64,000 nucleotides of DNA from Halomonas sp. LR3S48. GTDB lineage: Bacteria > Pseudomonadota > Gammaproteobacteria > Pseudomonadales > Halomonadaceae. Below, in pieces: positions 19,121-28,443 of the stretch. The DNA is taken from positions 2,170,001 to 2,234,000 of the forward strand of contig NZ_CP107009.1 of assembly GCF_025725665.1 (NCBI RefSeq). Direction: 5' to 3'. The notes under the pieces were generated by a model that was not told the DNA's origin, ran no database searches, and worked only from the letters and a program-made list of their open reading frames with translations. Each line of letters begins with the position of its first letter. Within the stretch, counting starts at the first letter, position 1. The position numbers were made by a program, and so were the translations under genes.

Positions 19121-19860
19121 CAGCCGTCACCTTCCGATGCGCCGCCGGTATGGGTATCGGGCCGCTGTATGGCGGCAGCATCGGGCTGCGGTGAATAGCC
19201 GAGAGGATCCACCGCGCCATTGGCGGCAAAGGCCGCGAGCCGCTCACGACAGCTGCCGCAGCGGCCGCAGGCAAGCGCCTCGCCACGATAGCAGGTCCAG
19301 GTATCGGCGTAGTCGAGCCCCATGGCCAGGCCATTGGCGAGTATCTCCGCCTTGCTGGAGCGCAGGTAGGGCGCATGGATCTCGACCGGCTCGAAGTTGG
19401 CGATGCCCGCCACCCTGTTCATGGCGTCGACGAATTCGGGGCGACAGTCGGGGTAGAGCACGTGGTCGCCACCGTGGGCGCCGTAATCGACCCTTCCTGC
19501 GCCGATGTTCACCGCCTTGGCGATGGCCAGCGACAGCAGCACCATGTTGCGGTTGGGCACTACCGTGGCGGTGAGGTTCTCCTCGCCGTAGTCGCCTTCC
19601 GGCATGTCGCGGCTGGCATCGGTCAGCGCCGAGTTGTCGATCAGGCCGTGAATCGCGCGGATGTCGACCACCTGGTGCGGTATGTCGAGCATGCCACAGA
19701 CCCTGGCGGCCACTTCGAGTTCGCGGACGTGACGCTGGCCATAGTCGAAGGAGAGTGCGTGAACCTCGCGCCCCTCGCGCAGGGCGCGGTGCAGGACGGT
19801 GAAGGAATCCATGCCGCCGGAGTAGATCACCACGGTGGCGTTGGAGGAAGCATTGGGCAT
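19120..19860 (-). CDS. queC: 7-cyano-7-deazaguanine (preQ0) synthase
   Basis: QueC converts 7-carboxy-7-deazaguanine and ammonia to preQ0 using ATP. The product (246 residues from 19860) has the PP-loop [17 protein letters not shown] at its N-terminus, LSFDYGQRH and the C-terminal zinc cluster [18 protein letters not shown]. It is the first gene of queC-queE-queD-like-ykgJ. I prefer ATG 19860 because the PP-loop then lies close to the N-terminus as in homologues. ATG 19899 is also in frame, so about 13 extra residues are possible. The C-terminus after the zinc cluster is extended by ~35 residues ([15 protein letters not shown]...). Confidence 0.94.
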   Translation of the reverse strand: MPNASSNATVVIYSGGMDSFTVLHRALREGREVHALSFDYGQRHVRELEVAARVCGMLDIPHQVVDIRAIHGLIDNSALTDASRDMPEGDYGEENLTATVVPNRNMVLLSLAIAKAVNIGAGRVDYGAHGGDHVLYPDCRPEFVDAMNRVAGIANFEPVEIHAPYLRSSKAEILANGLAMGLDYADTWTCYRGEALACGRCGSCRERLAAFAANGAVDPLGYSPQPDAAAIQRPDTHTGGASEGDG

Positions 19861-19993
19861 AGTGGGACTCTGAGTCGGAGAATTTTTCGTTCCCGCCATG
19901 GGCGGTCGCCGGGATCCGGTCCGGCGCGCGTCATTCTACTTGAGCGGAAAAACAAGTGCACGTGGCTTGGTGGTGCTGGCAAAGCCCTCGTGC

Positions 19994-20002
19994 TGCTATA
20001 AT
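19994..20002 (+). promoter_or_regulatory. Extended -10 promoter element for trhP
   Basis: TGCTATAAT is a perfect extended -10 (TGnTATAAT). No convincing -35 sits 17 bp upstream, which extended -10 promoters can tolerate. It predicts a leader of about 185 bases before the trhP start. Confidence 0.55.
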
Positions 20003-20027
20003 CCAGCACCATATCAGCGCCCAGGCG

Positions 20028-20161
20028 CTGTCTGGAAAGTCGGCGAGCGAAGGCCAGGCAAGGCAAAAATCGACGAAAGGACGGAGTTTACGGGACGTAA
20101 ATGAGCACCTAGAGTCGATTTTTAACGCCGTATGGCCGAGCGCAACCAGTTTTCAGGCAGT
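20028..20161 (+). repeat. Interspersed ~135-bp structured repeat, copy 1
   Basis: Almost the whole element recurs in opposite orientation at 56505-56641. Its ends are imperfect inverted repeats (CTGTCTGGAAA / TTTTCAGGCAG). Inside, AAAAATCGAC pairs with GTCGATTTTT around a central TTTACGGGACGTAAA mini-hairpin. The second copy has AAAAATCGGC/GCCGATTTTT, so both partners of one base pair have changed together. It carries no open frame and resembles a MITE-like or structured intergenic repeat. It lies in the presumed trhP leader. Confidence 0.85.
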
Positions 20162-20195
20162 GACCTCGCCATCGTCCTGACAACGGTGACCTCAC

Positions 20196-21611
20196 ATGAA
20201 AGCTCCCGAACTGCTCTCCCCGGCGGGGACGTTCAAGAACATGCGTTATGCCTTCGCCTATGGCGCCGATGCCGTCTATGCCGGCCAGCCGCGCTATTCG
20301 CTGCGGGTGCGCAACAACGATTTCAAGCTCGACAACCTGCACCGCGGCATCGCCTACGCCCACGAGCGGGGCAGGCAGTTCTACGTAGCGTCGAACATTG
20401 CACCGCATAACAGCAAGCTCAAGACCTACCTGCGCGACATGGAGCCGGTGATCGAGGCCGGCCCCGATGCGTTGATCATGTCCGACCCGGGTCTGATCAT
20501 GATGATTCGCGAGCGCTGGCCCGACCAGGTGATCCATCTCTCGGTGCAGTCCAACGTGGTCAACTGGGCGGCGGCGAAGTTCTGGTACAAGCAGGGTATC
20601 AGCCGCATCATCCTGTCGCGGGAATTGTCGCTGGAGGAGATCGCCGAGATCCGTGCCGAATGCCCCGAACTCGAGATCGAGACCTTCGTCCACGGTGCAC
20701 TGTGCATTGCCTACTCCGGCCGCTGCCTGCTCTCCGGCTATTTCAATCACCGTGACCCCAACCAGGGCACCTGCACCAACGCCTGCCGCTGGCAGTACAA
20801 CACCGTGGCCGCGGCCCAGGACGAGACCGGCGATCTGGTGCCGGCCAACTCGGCGGCGGCACATGCGGCAAGCGGCGTGTGGACCCCCGGCCAGGGAGGA
20901 CTGATCGCCTCGGGCGGCGGCAGTACCACCCACAGCACGGCGACGGCCGGCGGTGTGGAGGGGCAGGACGAGCTTTCCGCCTTGATCGAGGACGCCACCC
21001 GGCCGGGCGAGCTGATGCCGATCTTCGAGGACGAGCATGGCACCTACATCATGAACTCGAAGGATCTGCGTGCCGTACAACACGTGCCCAGGCTCACTGA
21101 AATGGGCGTGACGTCGCTCAAGATCGAGGGGCGTACCAAGTCGCACTACTACGTGGCGCGTACCGCCCAGGTCTATCGTCGCGCCATCGATGACGCCGTG
21201 GCCGGTCGCCCCTTCGACATGCGCCTGATGGACGAACTCGACAACCTGGCCAACCGTGGATACACGGAAGGTTTCTATCGCCGCCACGTCCACGACGAGT
21301 ACCAGAACTACGAGCGCGGCAACTCGGTCGGTGTGCATCAGCAGTTCGTCGGCGAGGTAATCGGCTACGACCCCGGGCGCGGCGTGCTGGAAGTGGACGT
21401 CAAGAACCGCTTCGAGGTGGGCGATGGCATGGAGCTGATGCTGCCCGGCGGCAATCGGCGTTTCACCCTCGAGCACATCGAGAACAAGCGCGGCGAATCG
21501 GTGCAGGCGGCGCCGGGCTCGGGCCATGTGGTGCGCATCCCGGTGCCGGGCGAGGCCATTTCACCGGAGCGAATCGAATTCGCGCTGTTGATGCGCGACC
21601 TGAAGGGTTAA
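20196..21611 (+). CDS. trhP: tRNA uridine-34 hydroxylation protein TrhP (peptidase U32 family)
   Basis: TrhP (formerly YegQ) takes part in prephenate-dependent formation of 5-hydroxyuridine at tRNA position 34, the precursor of cmo5U/mo5U. The 471-residue product matches the family throughout: ELLSPAGTFKNMRYAFAYGADAVYAG at the N-terminus, the U32 signature ETFVHGALCIAYSGRC near residue 165-180, CTNACRWQYN, EDEHGTYIMNSKDL and SLKIEGRTKSHYYVA. A Gly/Ser/Thr-rich low-complexity stretch (about residues 225-250) occupies the variable linker that is shorter in E. coli. Cysteines in the GRC and CTNAC motifs are likely Fe-S ligands. Start ATG 20196 agrees with the conserved N-terminus. Confidence 0.94.
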   Translation: MKAPELLSPAGTFKNMRYAFAYGADAVYAGQPRYSLRVRNNDFKLDNLHRGIAYAHERGRQFYVASNIAPHNSKLKTYLRDMEPVIEAGPDALIMSDPGLIMMIRERWPDQVIHLSVQSNVVNWAAAKFWYKQGISRIILSRELSLEEIAEIRAECPELEIETFVHGALCIAYSGRCLLSGYFNHRDPNQGTCTNACRWQYNTVAAAQDETGDLVPANSAAAHAASGVWTPGQGGLIASGGGSTTHSTATAGGVEGQDELSALIEDATRPGELMPIFEDEHGTYIMNSKDLRAVQHVPRLTEMGVTSLKIEGRTKSHYYVARTAQVYRRAIDDAVAGRPFDMRLMDELDNLANRGYTEGFYRRHVHDEYQNYERGNSVGVHQQFVGEVIGYDPGRGVLEVDVKNRFEVGDGMELMLPGGNRRFTLEHIENKRGESVQAAPGSGHVVRIPVPGEAISPERIEFALLMRDLKG

Positions 21612-21667
21612 CACGGCTCGAGCGAGTACAGGCGTACAGAGCCGACTCGGTAACATGTCTCGGTATC

Positions 21668-21695
21668 AAGAGGGCGGCCACCTGGCCGCCCTCTT
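21668..21695. terminator. Bidirectional terminator between trhP and the GGDEF gene
   Basis: A very stable stem AAGAGGGCGGCCA / TGGCCGCCCTCTT with a 2-base turn sits between two convergent genes. Short A/T runs on both sides let it work in either direction. Confidence 0.85.
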
Positions 21696-21710
21696 TGCTG
21701 ACGAGCAAGC

Positions 21711-23273
21711 TCAGGTGGAGGGGTCGGGCTCCTCGTAGTGTCCGACGCCATCACGTCCGCCGTGCTTGACGCTGTACATGGCCTGGTCGGCAGCGTCGAC
21801 CAGGCCGGTGGCACTCTCGAATTCGCCGTCTTCCATGTCGGCGATGCCGATGGAGGCGGTCACGTGAAGTGGCTGGCCGTCGGCCTGGGCCAAGGGTTGG
21901 GTGGCGAGGTATTCGCGGATTCGGTCGGCCAGGATACCGGCATGCTGGCGACGCGTATTGGGCATGATGACGAGAAACTCCTCGCCGCCGTAACGTCCGG
22001 CGATATCGCTTTCGCGGACCATGTTGCTGAGCGCCGCGGCGAAGTGGATCAGCACCTCGTCGCCGAAACGATGCCCGAAGCGGTCGTTGATGCGCTTGAA
22101 ATGGTCGAGGTCGATGAACATGACCGACAGGGGCTGGCGAGCACGCTTGGCGCACTCGAAGTGCTGTTCGAGGCGCTTCTCCAGCCAGGGGCGGTTGGCC
22201 AGTTGTGTCAGGTGGTCGGTGCGGTGCTGCTCGTCGAGTATGACGTGGCTGGCATGCAAGGCTTCCAGCTCGCGCTGTTGCTCGGCGAGTCGAATCGTCA
22301 TCTTCAAGTTCTGCTCGAACAGCAGCTCCTTGGCCTCGGCCAGCAAGTGGGTGCTGTCGATGGCCGGTGGGCAGGTGATCTCGAACAGGCGGGCCAGCGA
22401 GGGCAGGCGATGCTGGAGTTCCTGCATTACCGTCATCAGCATGACGATGTCCAGCGATGCGACCGAGGCAAGCTGGCGTAGCAGGGCGCTGAAGGCAGAG
22501 GCCGAGTCGGCCGCCAGCCAGCAGTCGGCGATACGACAGGAAAGTCGCAGGCAGAGCTTACGCGGATCGCCGTCGACGAGCGGGCCATGGCTGTCGATGA
22601 TACCGGCCGCGATGGGGCCGGGCACTCCCCAGCTGGCCGCCAGCCAGGCGCCGACCAGGGCGTGGTCGCAGCCGTAGCGCTCGTTCTCGGCCTCGCTCAG
22701 CTTCTGGTGCTGACGAAGACCGGGGATATGCGTGGCGTAGTCATCGCCATCCAGGGCCTCGAAGGCCAAGATGCCGATATCCTGCAGCAGCGCGGTGGTG
22801 AACAGCTGCGGAGCTTCGTGCGGGCAGAGGTTCTGGGCCAGCTCCTGAGTGGCTGTGGCTGCGATGATGGCACGCTGGCACAGGTATTCGTGATCGAGTA
22901 CGGCGTTGGCGCCCGGGCGGGGGAGGCCGAAGCTCAGCGCTATCGCCAGGGTCGCATCCAGACCGATGCGTGAGACACCGTCCAGGCAGGTGGAGACCGG
23001 GTTCCCGCCCCGTGAGTACGAGGCGCTATTGGCCATCGAGAGGAGTCGCAGGGTGAGCGCGGGGTCCTGGCCGATGGCGCGGGCATAGTCGGCCAGACAC
23101 GGCTCGGCAGAGCGCGCCATGGCGATCACGCGAGCCGCTGCCGCCGGCAGGCTAGGCAACGAGCGGCATTCGGCCAGGCGCTGGCTCAGCGTTTCGGGCA
23201 AGGGTGGTAGTTGTAGATTGGCGAGACCGGCAACGCCAGATGATTCCTCTACCGATATCCTATCGATCGGCAT
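21711..23273 (-). CDS. HDOD-domain diguanylate cyclase
   Basis: The 520-residue product probably makes cyclic di-GMP from two GTP. Residues about 25-230 form an HDOD domain (LPSLPAAAARVIAMA, DPALTLRLLSMANSASY, LLQDIGILAFEA), a signalling module related to HD phosphohydrolases. A coiled helix (about 310-345) leads to a GGDEF domain, residues about 355-510. The active-site loop is GGEEF in RYGGEEFLVIMP and the inhibitory I-site RESD lies five residues before it, so the cyclase looks active and product-inhibited. No transmembrane segment is visible; it is probably cytosolic. Input signal unknown. Start 23273 follows GGGGAAAG. Confidence 0.92.
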   Translation of the reverse strand: MPIDRISVEESSGVAGLANLQLPPLPETLSQRLAECRSLPSLPAAAARVIAMARSAEPCLADYARAIGQDPALTLRLLSMANSASYSRGGNPVSTCLDGVSRIGLDATLAIALSFGLPRPGANAVLDHEYLCQRAIIAATATQELAQNLCPHEAPQLFTTALLQDIGILAFEALDGDDYATHIPGLRQHQKLSEAENERYGCDHALVGAWLAASWGVPGPIAAGIIDSHGPLVDGDPRKLCLRLSCRIADCWLAADSASAFSALLRQLASVASLDIVMLMTVMQELQHRLPSLARLFEITCPPAIDSTHLLAEAKELLFEQNLKMTIRLAEQQRELEALHASHVILDEQHRTDHLTQLANRPWLEKRLEQHFECAKRARQPLSVMFIDLDHFKRINDRFGHRFGDEVLIHFAAALSNMVRESDIAGRYGGEEFLVIMPNTRRQHAGILADRIREYLATQPLAQADGQPLHVTASIGIADMEDGEFESATGLVDAADQAMYSVKHGGRDGVGHYEEPDPST

Positions 23274-23350
23274 ATCTTTCCCCGCCCATGCTGTTCTTGT
23301 TGTCCCCGGCCAAGCCTAGCAGAACGGCCGTTGGCTTAACGTTTGATTGC

Positions 23351-23587
23351 TTATTGCTTCCTCAACGATGTATCGAGATGGTCGACGACTTCTGCCCAGT
23401 CGGCATCCTCTTCCAGTGCCGCTTCGAGGAACTCGGCCTGCGAGGGGTTCCAGAAGGGGGCCTCGTAGAGCGCCATGGTCGAGGGTAGCGGAGCGTGTCG
23501 TTCGAGGAAGGCCTTGATCGAAGCGTCATCGGCGGGAAGGCCCAGTTGCTCGAAGAGTTCGCTGAAGGGATGCACGGGATGCTCCAT
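23351..23587 (-). CDS. DUF2789 family protein
   Basis: The 78-residue acidic protein starts MEHPVHPFSELFEQLGLP and continues with FLERHAPLP and LYEAPFWNPSQAEFL, a pattern I recognise as DUF2789. The family is small, cytosolic and of unknown function. AAGGAG precedes the start at good spacing. It stands alone between the GGDEF gene and the asparaginase. Confidence 0.85.
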   Translation of the reverse strand: MEHPVHPFSELFEQLGLPADDASIKAFLERHAPLPSTMALYEAPFWNPSQAEFLEAALEEDADWAEVVDHLDTSLRKQ

Positions 23588-23695
23588 GTCGCTACTCCTT
23601 ACGCCTGCAGTTTCGGTGGGTTACATTCAACTTAGCCCGGCCGTCGCGGGAAGTCAGCCGATTCTATGGGTCTGTCGAACCGGCGACAGCGGCGG

Positions 23696-24748
23696 TCAGC
23701 GCTCTCCCACCAGTGGGGTGAGGAAGCGGCGGCGGCGCTCCTGCTCGTCCAGTGGCTGAGCGAGGAGATGGACAAGCTTGGTCATGGCGGCCTCCGGGGT
23801 CATGGCGTCACCTGAAAGGACGCCGGCCTGCAGCAGCCCCTGTCCGGCAGCGTAATGGCCGGGGGCGATGCCGCCGATAGGGCACTGGCTGATCGCGGCG
23901 ACCAGCTTGCCCTCACCGCTGGCCCTGGCCAGCACGCCGATCAGCTCGGGGGCAGGTGGGACATTGCCTCCACCCCAGACCTCGAGCAGCGCGCCGCGGA
24001 CGCGGTCGTCGCTGAGCCAGGCGTCCAACTGCCAGGCCTGGATCCCGGGCCAGAGTACGATTCTGACCACGCCGCCGTCGGCCAACGTCGAGTAATCCGG
24101 CAGTTCGAAGCGCGGTGCCCCACGCTGCTGAGCCTCGAGCCCACGGCCGGGGTAAAGAACCACGTCATCGTCGACACGCTCGCCCAGCACCGGGTAGTTG
24201 GGGCTGGCAAAGGCATCGTCGGCTTCGCTATGGGTCTTGCGCGTGCGAGCGCCGCGCAGCAGTCGCCCGGCAAAGGCCACGGCGACTTCCTGCAGTTCCG
24301 GCTTGGCGGCGTAGCGCAGGGCCAGTTCGATGTTGCCGAGTGCGTCGCTGCCTTCGGCTTCGAGGGGATGCATGGCGCCGGTGACGACCACGGGACGATC
24401 CAGCCCCTGGAGCTGGTAGGCAAGGCTCGAAGCGGTCCACGAAAGCGTGTCGGTCCCATGCAGGACGACGATACCGGCATGCTCGCTCACACACCTGGCA
24501 ATGGTCTCTCCCAGCCACTGCCAGTCGCGAGGATCGGCCGCGCTGGAGTCGATTGGGGCGTCGATGGACCGGACGATGAACCGTGGTAGCTGCGCCTGGC
24601 GACTTGGGGGCAAGCCGCCCAGGGCTTGTCTGAGCCGTGCCTCGATATTGCCTCCCGGGGACAGCCCCTCGGCACTGGGCACCATGCCCAGGGTGCCACC
24701 GGTGTAGAGCACCAGCACGGGGCGATCGGCTAAGGGAGACTCGTTCAT
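23696..24748 (-). CDS. L-asparaginase, cytosolic (type I-like)
   Basis: The enzyme hydrolyses L-asparagine to aspartate and ammonia. The 350-residue product has the first catalytic-Thr motif LYTGGTLGM at residues about 13-21 and the second motif VVLHGTDTLSWTASSLAY at about 90-107, with the expected downstream VTGAMHPL. There is no signal peptide, which suggests the cytosolic, AnsA-like type. Start ATG 24748 is preceded by AGGAAA. An upstream extension to 24808 has no homology. It is separated by 84 bp from the exporter operon upstream on the same strand. Confidence 0.92.
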   Translation of the reverse strand: MNESPLADRPVLVLYTGGTLGMVPSAEGLSPGGNIEARLRQALGGLPPSRQAQLPRFIVRSIDAPIDSSAADPRDWQWLGETIARCVSEHAGIVVLHGTDTLSWTASSLAYQLQGLDRPVVVTGAMHPLEAEGSDALGNIELALRYAAKPELQEVAVAFAGRLLRGARTRKTHSEADDAFASPNYPVLGERVDDDVVLYPGRGLEAQQRGAPRFELPDYSTLADGGVVRIVLWPGIQAWQLDAWLSDDRVRGALLEVWGGGNVPPAPELIGVLARASGEGKLVAAISQCPIGGIAPGHYAAGQGLLQAGVLSGDAMTPEAAMTKLVHLLAQPLDEQERRRRFLTPLVGER

Positions 24749-24832
24749 GGCGTTTCCTGTCTTCGAAGCGTCGAGGGTGGGCGCCGAACGGCGCGCAGTG
24801 AACGCCAATGATAACGGGAGATGCCGTGGATC

Positions 24833-26038
24833 TCACTCATCTACCCTGACCCGAACTCCTTCGGCGACCCGCTCGCTGGGATGAGTGATCAACGTCTCGC
24901 CCTCGTCTAGGCCTGCGATTACCTGGGAGACGAGACCCTGGCGTCGCCCCAGCTCCACTTGGCGCCGACTGGCCCGCTCCTCCTCGATCACGTAGACCGT
25001 CCACTCGCCCTGGTGACGGAACAGCGCGCTGGTGGGGATCTGCAGGATGTCGTCGGCGGTCCAGATCAGGAATTCGGCATCCACGCGAAAGCCGCTGCCA
25101 AGACCGAGTGCAGCCAGATCCAGTTCACGGGAGAAGTCCACGATCACCGGTACCCGCTGTTCGTCCACCCCGAGCGCCGAGGTGCGGGTGAAGCCGGAAG
25201 GGGCGATGCGCCTGACTTCGCCTCTCAGCGGCTCGCCACCCCAGCCGGTGAGGTTGACGGCCATTCCCGGGCGTAACCTCACGGCGTCCATGGAGAGCAG
25301 ATCGACCTGGATCTCGAGGTCGTCGAGGCTGCCCAGTTCGAGGATCGGGTCGCCGGCGGCGACACTGCCCTCGCAGCAGCGGTAGCGGTTCAGCACCAGC
25401 CCGGTAACTGGGGCGCGGACCCGTAGCTGGGGTTGGTCCGGTTCGCTGCGCTGTCCACTCGTCACGGCGAGCAGTGCCCTGGCGCTTTCCACCTCGAAGC
25501 GGGCAACCTCCACGCCGGAGGCGGCGGAACTGGCCAGGGCGCGTTGGCGGTCGCGCTGGTTCTGACGCTGGTCCAGGTCGGCGGCGGAGATGAGGTTGCG
25601 CTGGTGCAGCTGCCGGTAGCGCTCATATTCCGCTTCGGCGAAGCGCTGGTCGGCGCGCGCCGTGTCGAGGTTCGCCTGGGCCGCCTGCAACCGGGCCTGG
25701 GCCGCCTGCAAGTTGTCTTCGGCCTGCTGGCGGGTGCGTACGTCCAGCGCCGGCGCCGGGCTCGGCTCGAGCTGGAACAGCGTCTGGCCCTGCTCGACGC
25801 TGTCCCCCTCCTCGAGGACGACTCGCTGGAGGTAGCCGTCGATGGGTGCCGAGACATTCCAGGTATCACGCAGGCGCGTACGGCCCTCTTCGGTGACTGA
25901 ATCGACGAACGGGCCCACCGTCACCCGGGCCACGCTGACCGGTACCGGCGAGGGGCGCAGCGCCCAGACCAGCAGCCCGAGCAGCCCCACCCCCAGGACC
26001 ACCCAGGCCAGGTGACGGGGTATGCGGCGATTCCTCAT
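24833..26038 (-). CDS. HlyD-family periplasmic adaptor of an ABC exporter
   Basis: The 401-residue product is a membrane-fusion protein linking an inner-membrane pump to the outer membrane. It has one N-terminal helix (LAWVVLGVGLLGLLVWAL), a barrel/lipoyl region (GYLQRVVLEEGDSVEQGQTLFQLE), a long coiled coil of Gln/Ala/Arg-rich repeats (about residues 95-185) and the second lipoyl half (VTGLVLNRYRCCEGSVAAGDPI). GGAGGAAAG precedes ATG 26038. It lies 33 bp after the FtsX-type permease gene, with the ATPase before that, completing a tripartite exporter. Substrate unknown. Confidence 0.9.
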   Translation of the reverse strand: MRNRRIPRHLAWVVLGVGLLGLLVWALRPSPVPVSVARVTVGPFVDSVTEEGRTRLRDTWNVSAPIDGYLQRVVLEEGDSVEQGQTLFQLEPSPAPALDVRTRQQAEDNLQAAQARLQAAQANLDTARADQRFAEAEYERYRQLHQRNLISAADLDQRQNQRDRQRALASSAASGVEVARFEVESARALLAVTSGQRSEPDQPQLRVRAPVTGLVLNRYRCCEGSVAAGDPILELGSLDDLEIQVDLLSMDAVRLRPGMAVNLTGWGGEPLRGEVRRIAPSGFTRTSALGVDEQRVPVIVDFSRELDLAALGLGSGFRVDAEFLIWTADDILQIPTSALFRHQGEWTVYVIEEERASRRQVELGRRQGLVSQVIAGLDEGETLITHPSERVAEGVRVRVDE

Positions 26039-26071
26039 GGTTCTTTCCTCCGGTGTACTCGTCATGGTTCG

Positions 26072-28435
26072 TCACTCGACTGCCTTCAGGACCCGCAACT
26101 TGTCGAGCCGGCCGAGCCGCCGGAAGACCAGTGCGCCAACCAGTAGCGAAGCGACGATCACCCCGGCGGCGGCGAAGCCGAAGATCTGCGGGGTGAAGAC
26201 CAGTGGCATGCGGTAGAGGTCATTGCTGAAAGCTCTCTGGAGCAGGCGAATGAAGACGATGCCGATGGCCCATCCCAGCGGAATCGCCGCCAGGGTGAGC
26301 AGCGCTGTCTCGCCGAGCAGTATTCGCGCCACTTCTGCACGCCTGTAGCCCAGCACCTGCAGGGTCGCCAGCTCACGGGCGCGCTCGGCGAAGGCGATTC
26401 GGGCGTTGTTGTAGACCACGCCGAATGCGATGGACGAGGCGATGCCGACGAAGATCACCGCGACCACCAGCAGCGTCTCATCCATATAGTCGCGAATACC
26501 CCGTTCGGCCTGGGAAAGCAGGCCGATGGCTGCCACGGTGGGCATCTCCCATAGCGCAGCATGCAGTTCGTCCGTCCGCGACGAGTCGCTCAACAGCCAG
26601 GCGCCGCTGATGGTGGGGCCCTCGCGCAGCAGGGTGTTGAGGGTGTCTCGGCGTAGATAGGCGCCGACCCCCAGGGGTTCGTCCACGATAGCCGTCAGCG
26701 GCAGTGTCACGCGCTCGCGCCGCCCCTCCAGAATGGCGACTTCGAGTTCGTCGCCGACCCTGGCGTCGAGCTGCTCGGCCAGATGACGCGTCAGCATGAC
26801 CCCGGTCTCGGGTAGGGATTGAGGGCGGCCGCTATGGTCGAGGACCCGGCGCAATCGAGGTGGGGATTCCATTCCCAGCAGGCTGGTGCGGTACTGGCGG
26901 TGGCCATGGATCAGGGTCACGGGGATCCGGCGCCAGGTCTCCACTGCCAGCACGCCGGGCTGATGACGCAGCTCTCCGGCGGCACTGGCCGAGGTGGGCT
27001 CGTTGAAGGTGAGCTCGACATCCATCTGCAGCACCTCTCGGTACTGCTGGTCAATCATCTCGTTGACCGCGGCGAGCTGGTAGGCGCCGATCATCAACAA
27101 CCCCGCCGACAGGGCAATGCCCAGCATCGAAAAGCCGGCCTTGAGCGGGTGGCGGGTCAGGTTGCGTACCACGATGCGTCCTTCGTTGCCGAGCAGGCAT
27201 GCCGGAACCAGGCGTTCCAGCCAATGGCGGCGAAAGCGGTGAGGCGCAGGGGGGCGCATGGCCTCGGCGGGTGGGCGATTGACCGCCCGCCATACCGCCA
27301 GCCAAGTGCCGGACAGGGCGGCACCCAGGGTCACCAGCAGTGACAGGGCCAATGCCCAGGCGGGCACGCCGAAGCGCATCTCGGGGAAGCGGAAATAATC
27401 CCGGTAGACCCCTGCCATACCGCTTGCCGCCCAGGCCCCCAGCGCCACGCCCAGCGCCCAGCCGAGCAGCACGATCGAGGCCGCCAGCAAGCCGAAGTGC
27501 CGAGCCAGTTCGCTATTGCGGTAGCCGAAGGCCTTGAGTACCGCCAACTGCTCACGCTGGGTCTGGATGATGCGTCCCATGACGACGTTGAGCAGGAAGG
27601 CCGACACCGAGAGGAAGATGACCGGCAGCACGACTGCCGTGATGCGCTGCTGGTTCAACTCCTCCTCGATGAAGCGATGCGACTGCTGGTCGTGACGCGG
27701 CTGGGCGCCGAGTGCACCATAGCGCGCCAAGGCCAGGTCGAGCGCCTCGATGACGTCGGCTTCGCGGGCTCCTGCCTGCAGGGTTAGCGTCAGGCTGTTG
27801 AAGGCTCCATCCATGCCGTAGGCCCTCGAAAGGGCCCGCCCGTTCATCCACAGTACGGCGTAGCGCCGATAGTCCGGCATCAGGTCGGTAGGGGCGGCTT
27901 GAAAGAGAAACTCTGGGCTCAGGGCCACGCCGGAAAGGGTCAGGCGAGTGCGCCGGCCGTTGATGATCGCTTCCAGCGTGTCGCCAGGCGCCAGGCCATG
28001 GGCCTCGGCGAAGGCATCCGACACCACGACCTGATCGTCGCGGCCGGCTTCCGGCAGGCTGCCCGCCAGCAGATGGAGCTGATTAAGCAGCGGCTGACGT
28101 CCGTCGGGCAGCGAAAGCAACTGGCCACGCACGGGGTCGCCGTAGCCGGGAACCGCCAGGCGTATGGTGGCTCGGACCCTCGGCTCGATCAGGTTGACGC
28201 CCTCGAGCCGCTGCAGTTGCTCAATCACCCCCAGCGGCGCGCGCTTGACCTCGACGAACAGCTCGGCGAAATGATGGCTAGCGTAGAAGCGCTCCCGGGC
28301 CCCGGCCAGGGCCTCCAGGGTGGTCACGGAAAGAATCAGGGTCATGACGCCGCTGGCGATGACCATTGCGATGGCCAGCACCTGTCCCTTGAGGCGCCAC
28401 AGGTCGCGATAGAGCTTCCGGTCGAGTGTCTGCAT
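26072..28435 (-). CDS. FtsX/MacB-type ABC transporter permease
   Basis: The 787-residue membrane protein has two FtsX-like halves: an N-terminal helix (LKGQVLAIAMVIASGVMTLIL), a large periplasmic segment, then three helices around residues 270-400. A second soluble domain follows, and a final trio of helices near 680-770 (AVIFVGIASSIAFGVVYNNARIAF). That is the layout of long lipoprotein/antibiotic-type permeases that work with MacB/LolD-like ATPases. It is 8 bp from the ATPase gene and 33 bp from the adaptor. I take ATG 28435 (MQTLDRKLYRDLWRL) as start. A much longer upstream frame overlaps the ATPase gene and is not credible. Confidence 0.9.
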   Translation of the reverse strand: MQTLDRKLYRDLWRLKGQVLAIAMVIASGVMTLILSVTTLEALAGARERFYASHHFAELFVEVKRAPLGVIEQLQRLEGVNLIEPRVRATIRLAVPGYGDPVRGQLLSLPDGRQPLLNQLHLLAGSLPEAGRDDQVVVSDAFAEAHGLAPGDTLEAIINGRRTRLTLSGVALSPEFLFQAAPTDLMPDYRRYAVLWMNGRALSRAYGMDGAFNSLTLTLQAGAREADVIEALDLALARYGALGAQPRHDQQSHRFIEEELNQQRITAVVLPVIFLSVSAFLLNVVMGRIIQTQREQLAVLKAFGYRNSELARHFGLLAASIVLLGWALGVALGAWAASGMAGVYRDYFRFPEMRFGVPAWALALSLLVTLGAALSGTWLAVWRAVNRPPAEAMRPPAPHRFRRHWLERLVPACLLGNEGRIVVRNLTRHPLKAGFSMLGIALSAGLLMIGAYQLAAVNEMIDQQYREVLQMDVELTFNEPTSASAAGELRHQPGVLAVETWRRIPVTLIHGHRQYRTSLLGMESPPRLRRVLDHSGRPQSLPETGVMLTRHLAEQLDARVGDELEVAILEGRRERVTLPLTAIVDEPLGVGAYLRRDTLNTLLREGPTISGAWLLSDSSRTDELHAALWEMPTVAAIGLLSQAERGIRDYMDETLLVVAVIFVGIASSIAFGVVYNNARIAFAERARELATLQVLGYRRAEVARILLGETALLTLAAIPLGWAIGIVFIRLLQRAFSNDLYRMPLVFTPQIFGFAAAGVIVASLLVGALVFRRLGRLDKLRVLKAVE

Positions 28436-28443
28436 GGGGAACG

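Larger units (their letters stand above)
19861..20195. other. Divergent gap between queC and trhP
   Basis: This 335-bp gap holds the queC leader on the left, an extended -10 promoter reading towards trhP at 19994-20002, and a 134-bp interspersed repeat (20028-20161) that would be transcribed as the trhP 5' leader. No preQ1-riboswitch-like pseudoknot was recognised on the queC side. Confidence 0.5.

Noticed and set aside
19861..19993. preQ1 riboswitch upstream of queC
   Set aside because: No compact hairpin with A-rich tail fitting the preQ1 aptamer could be recognised.
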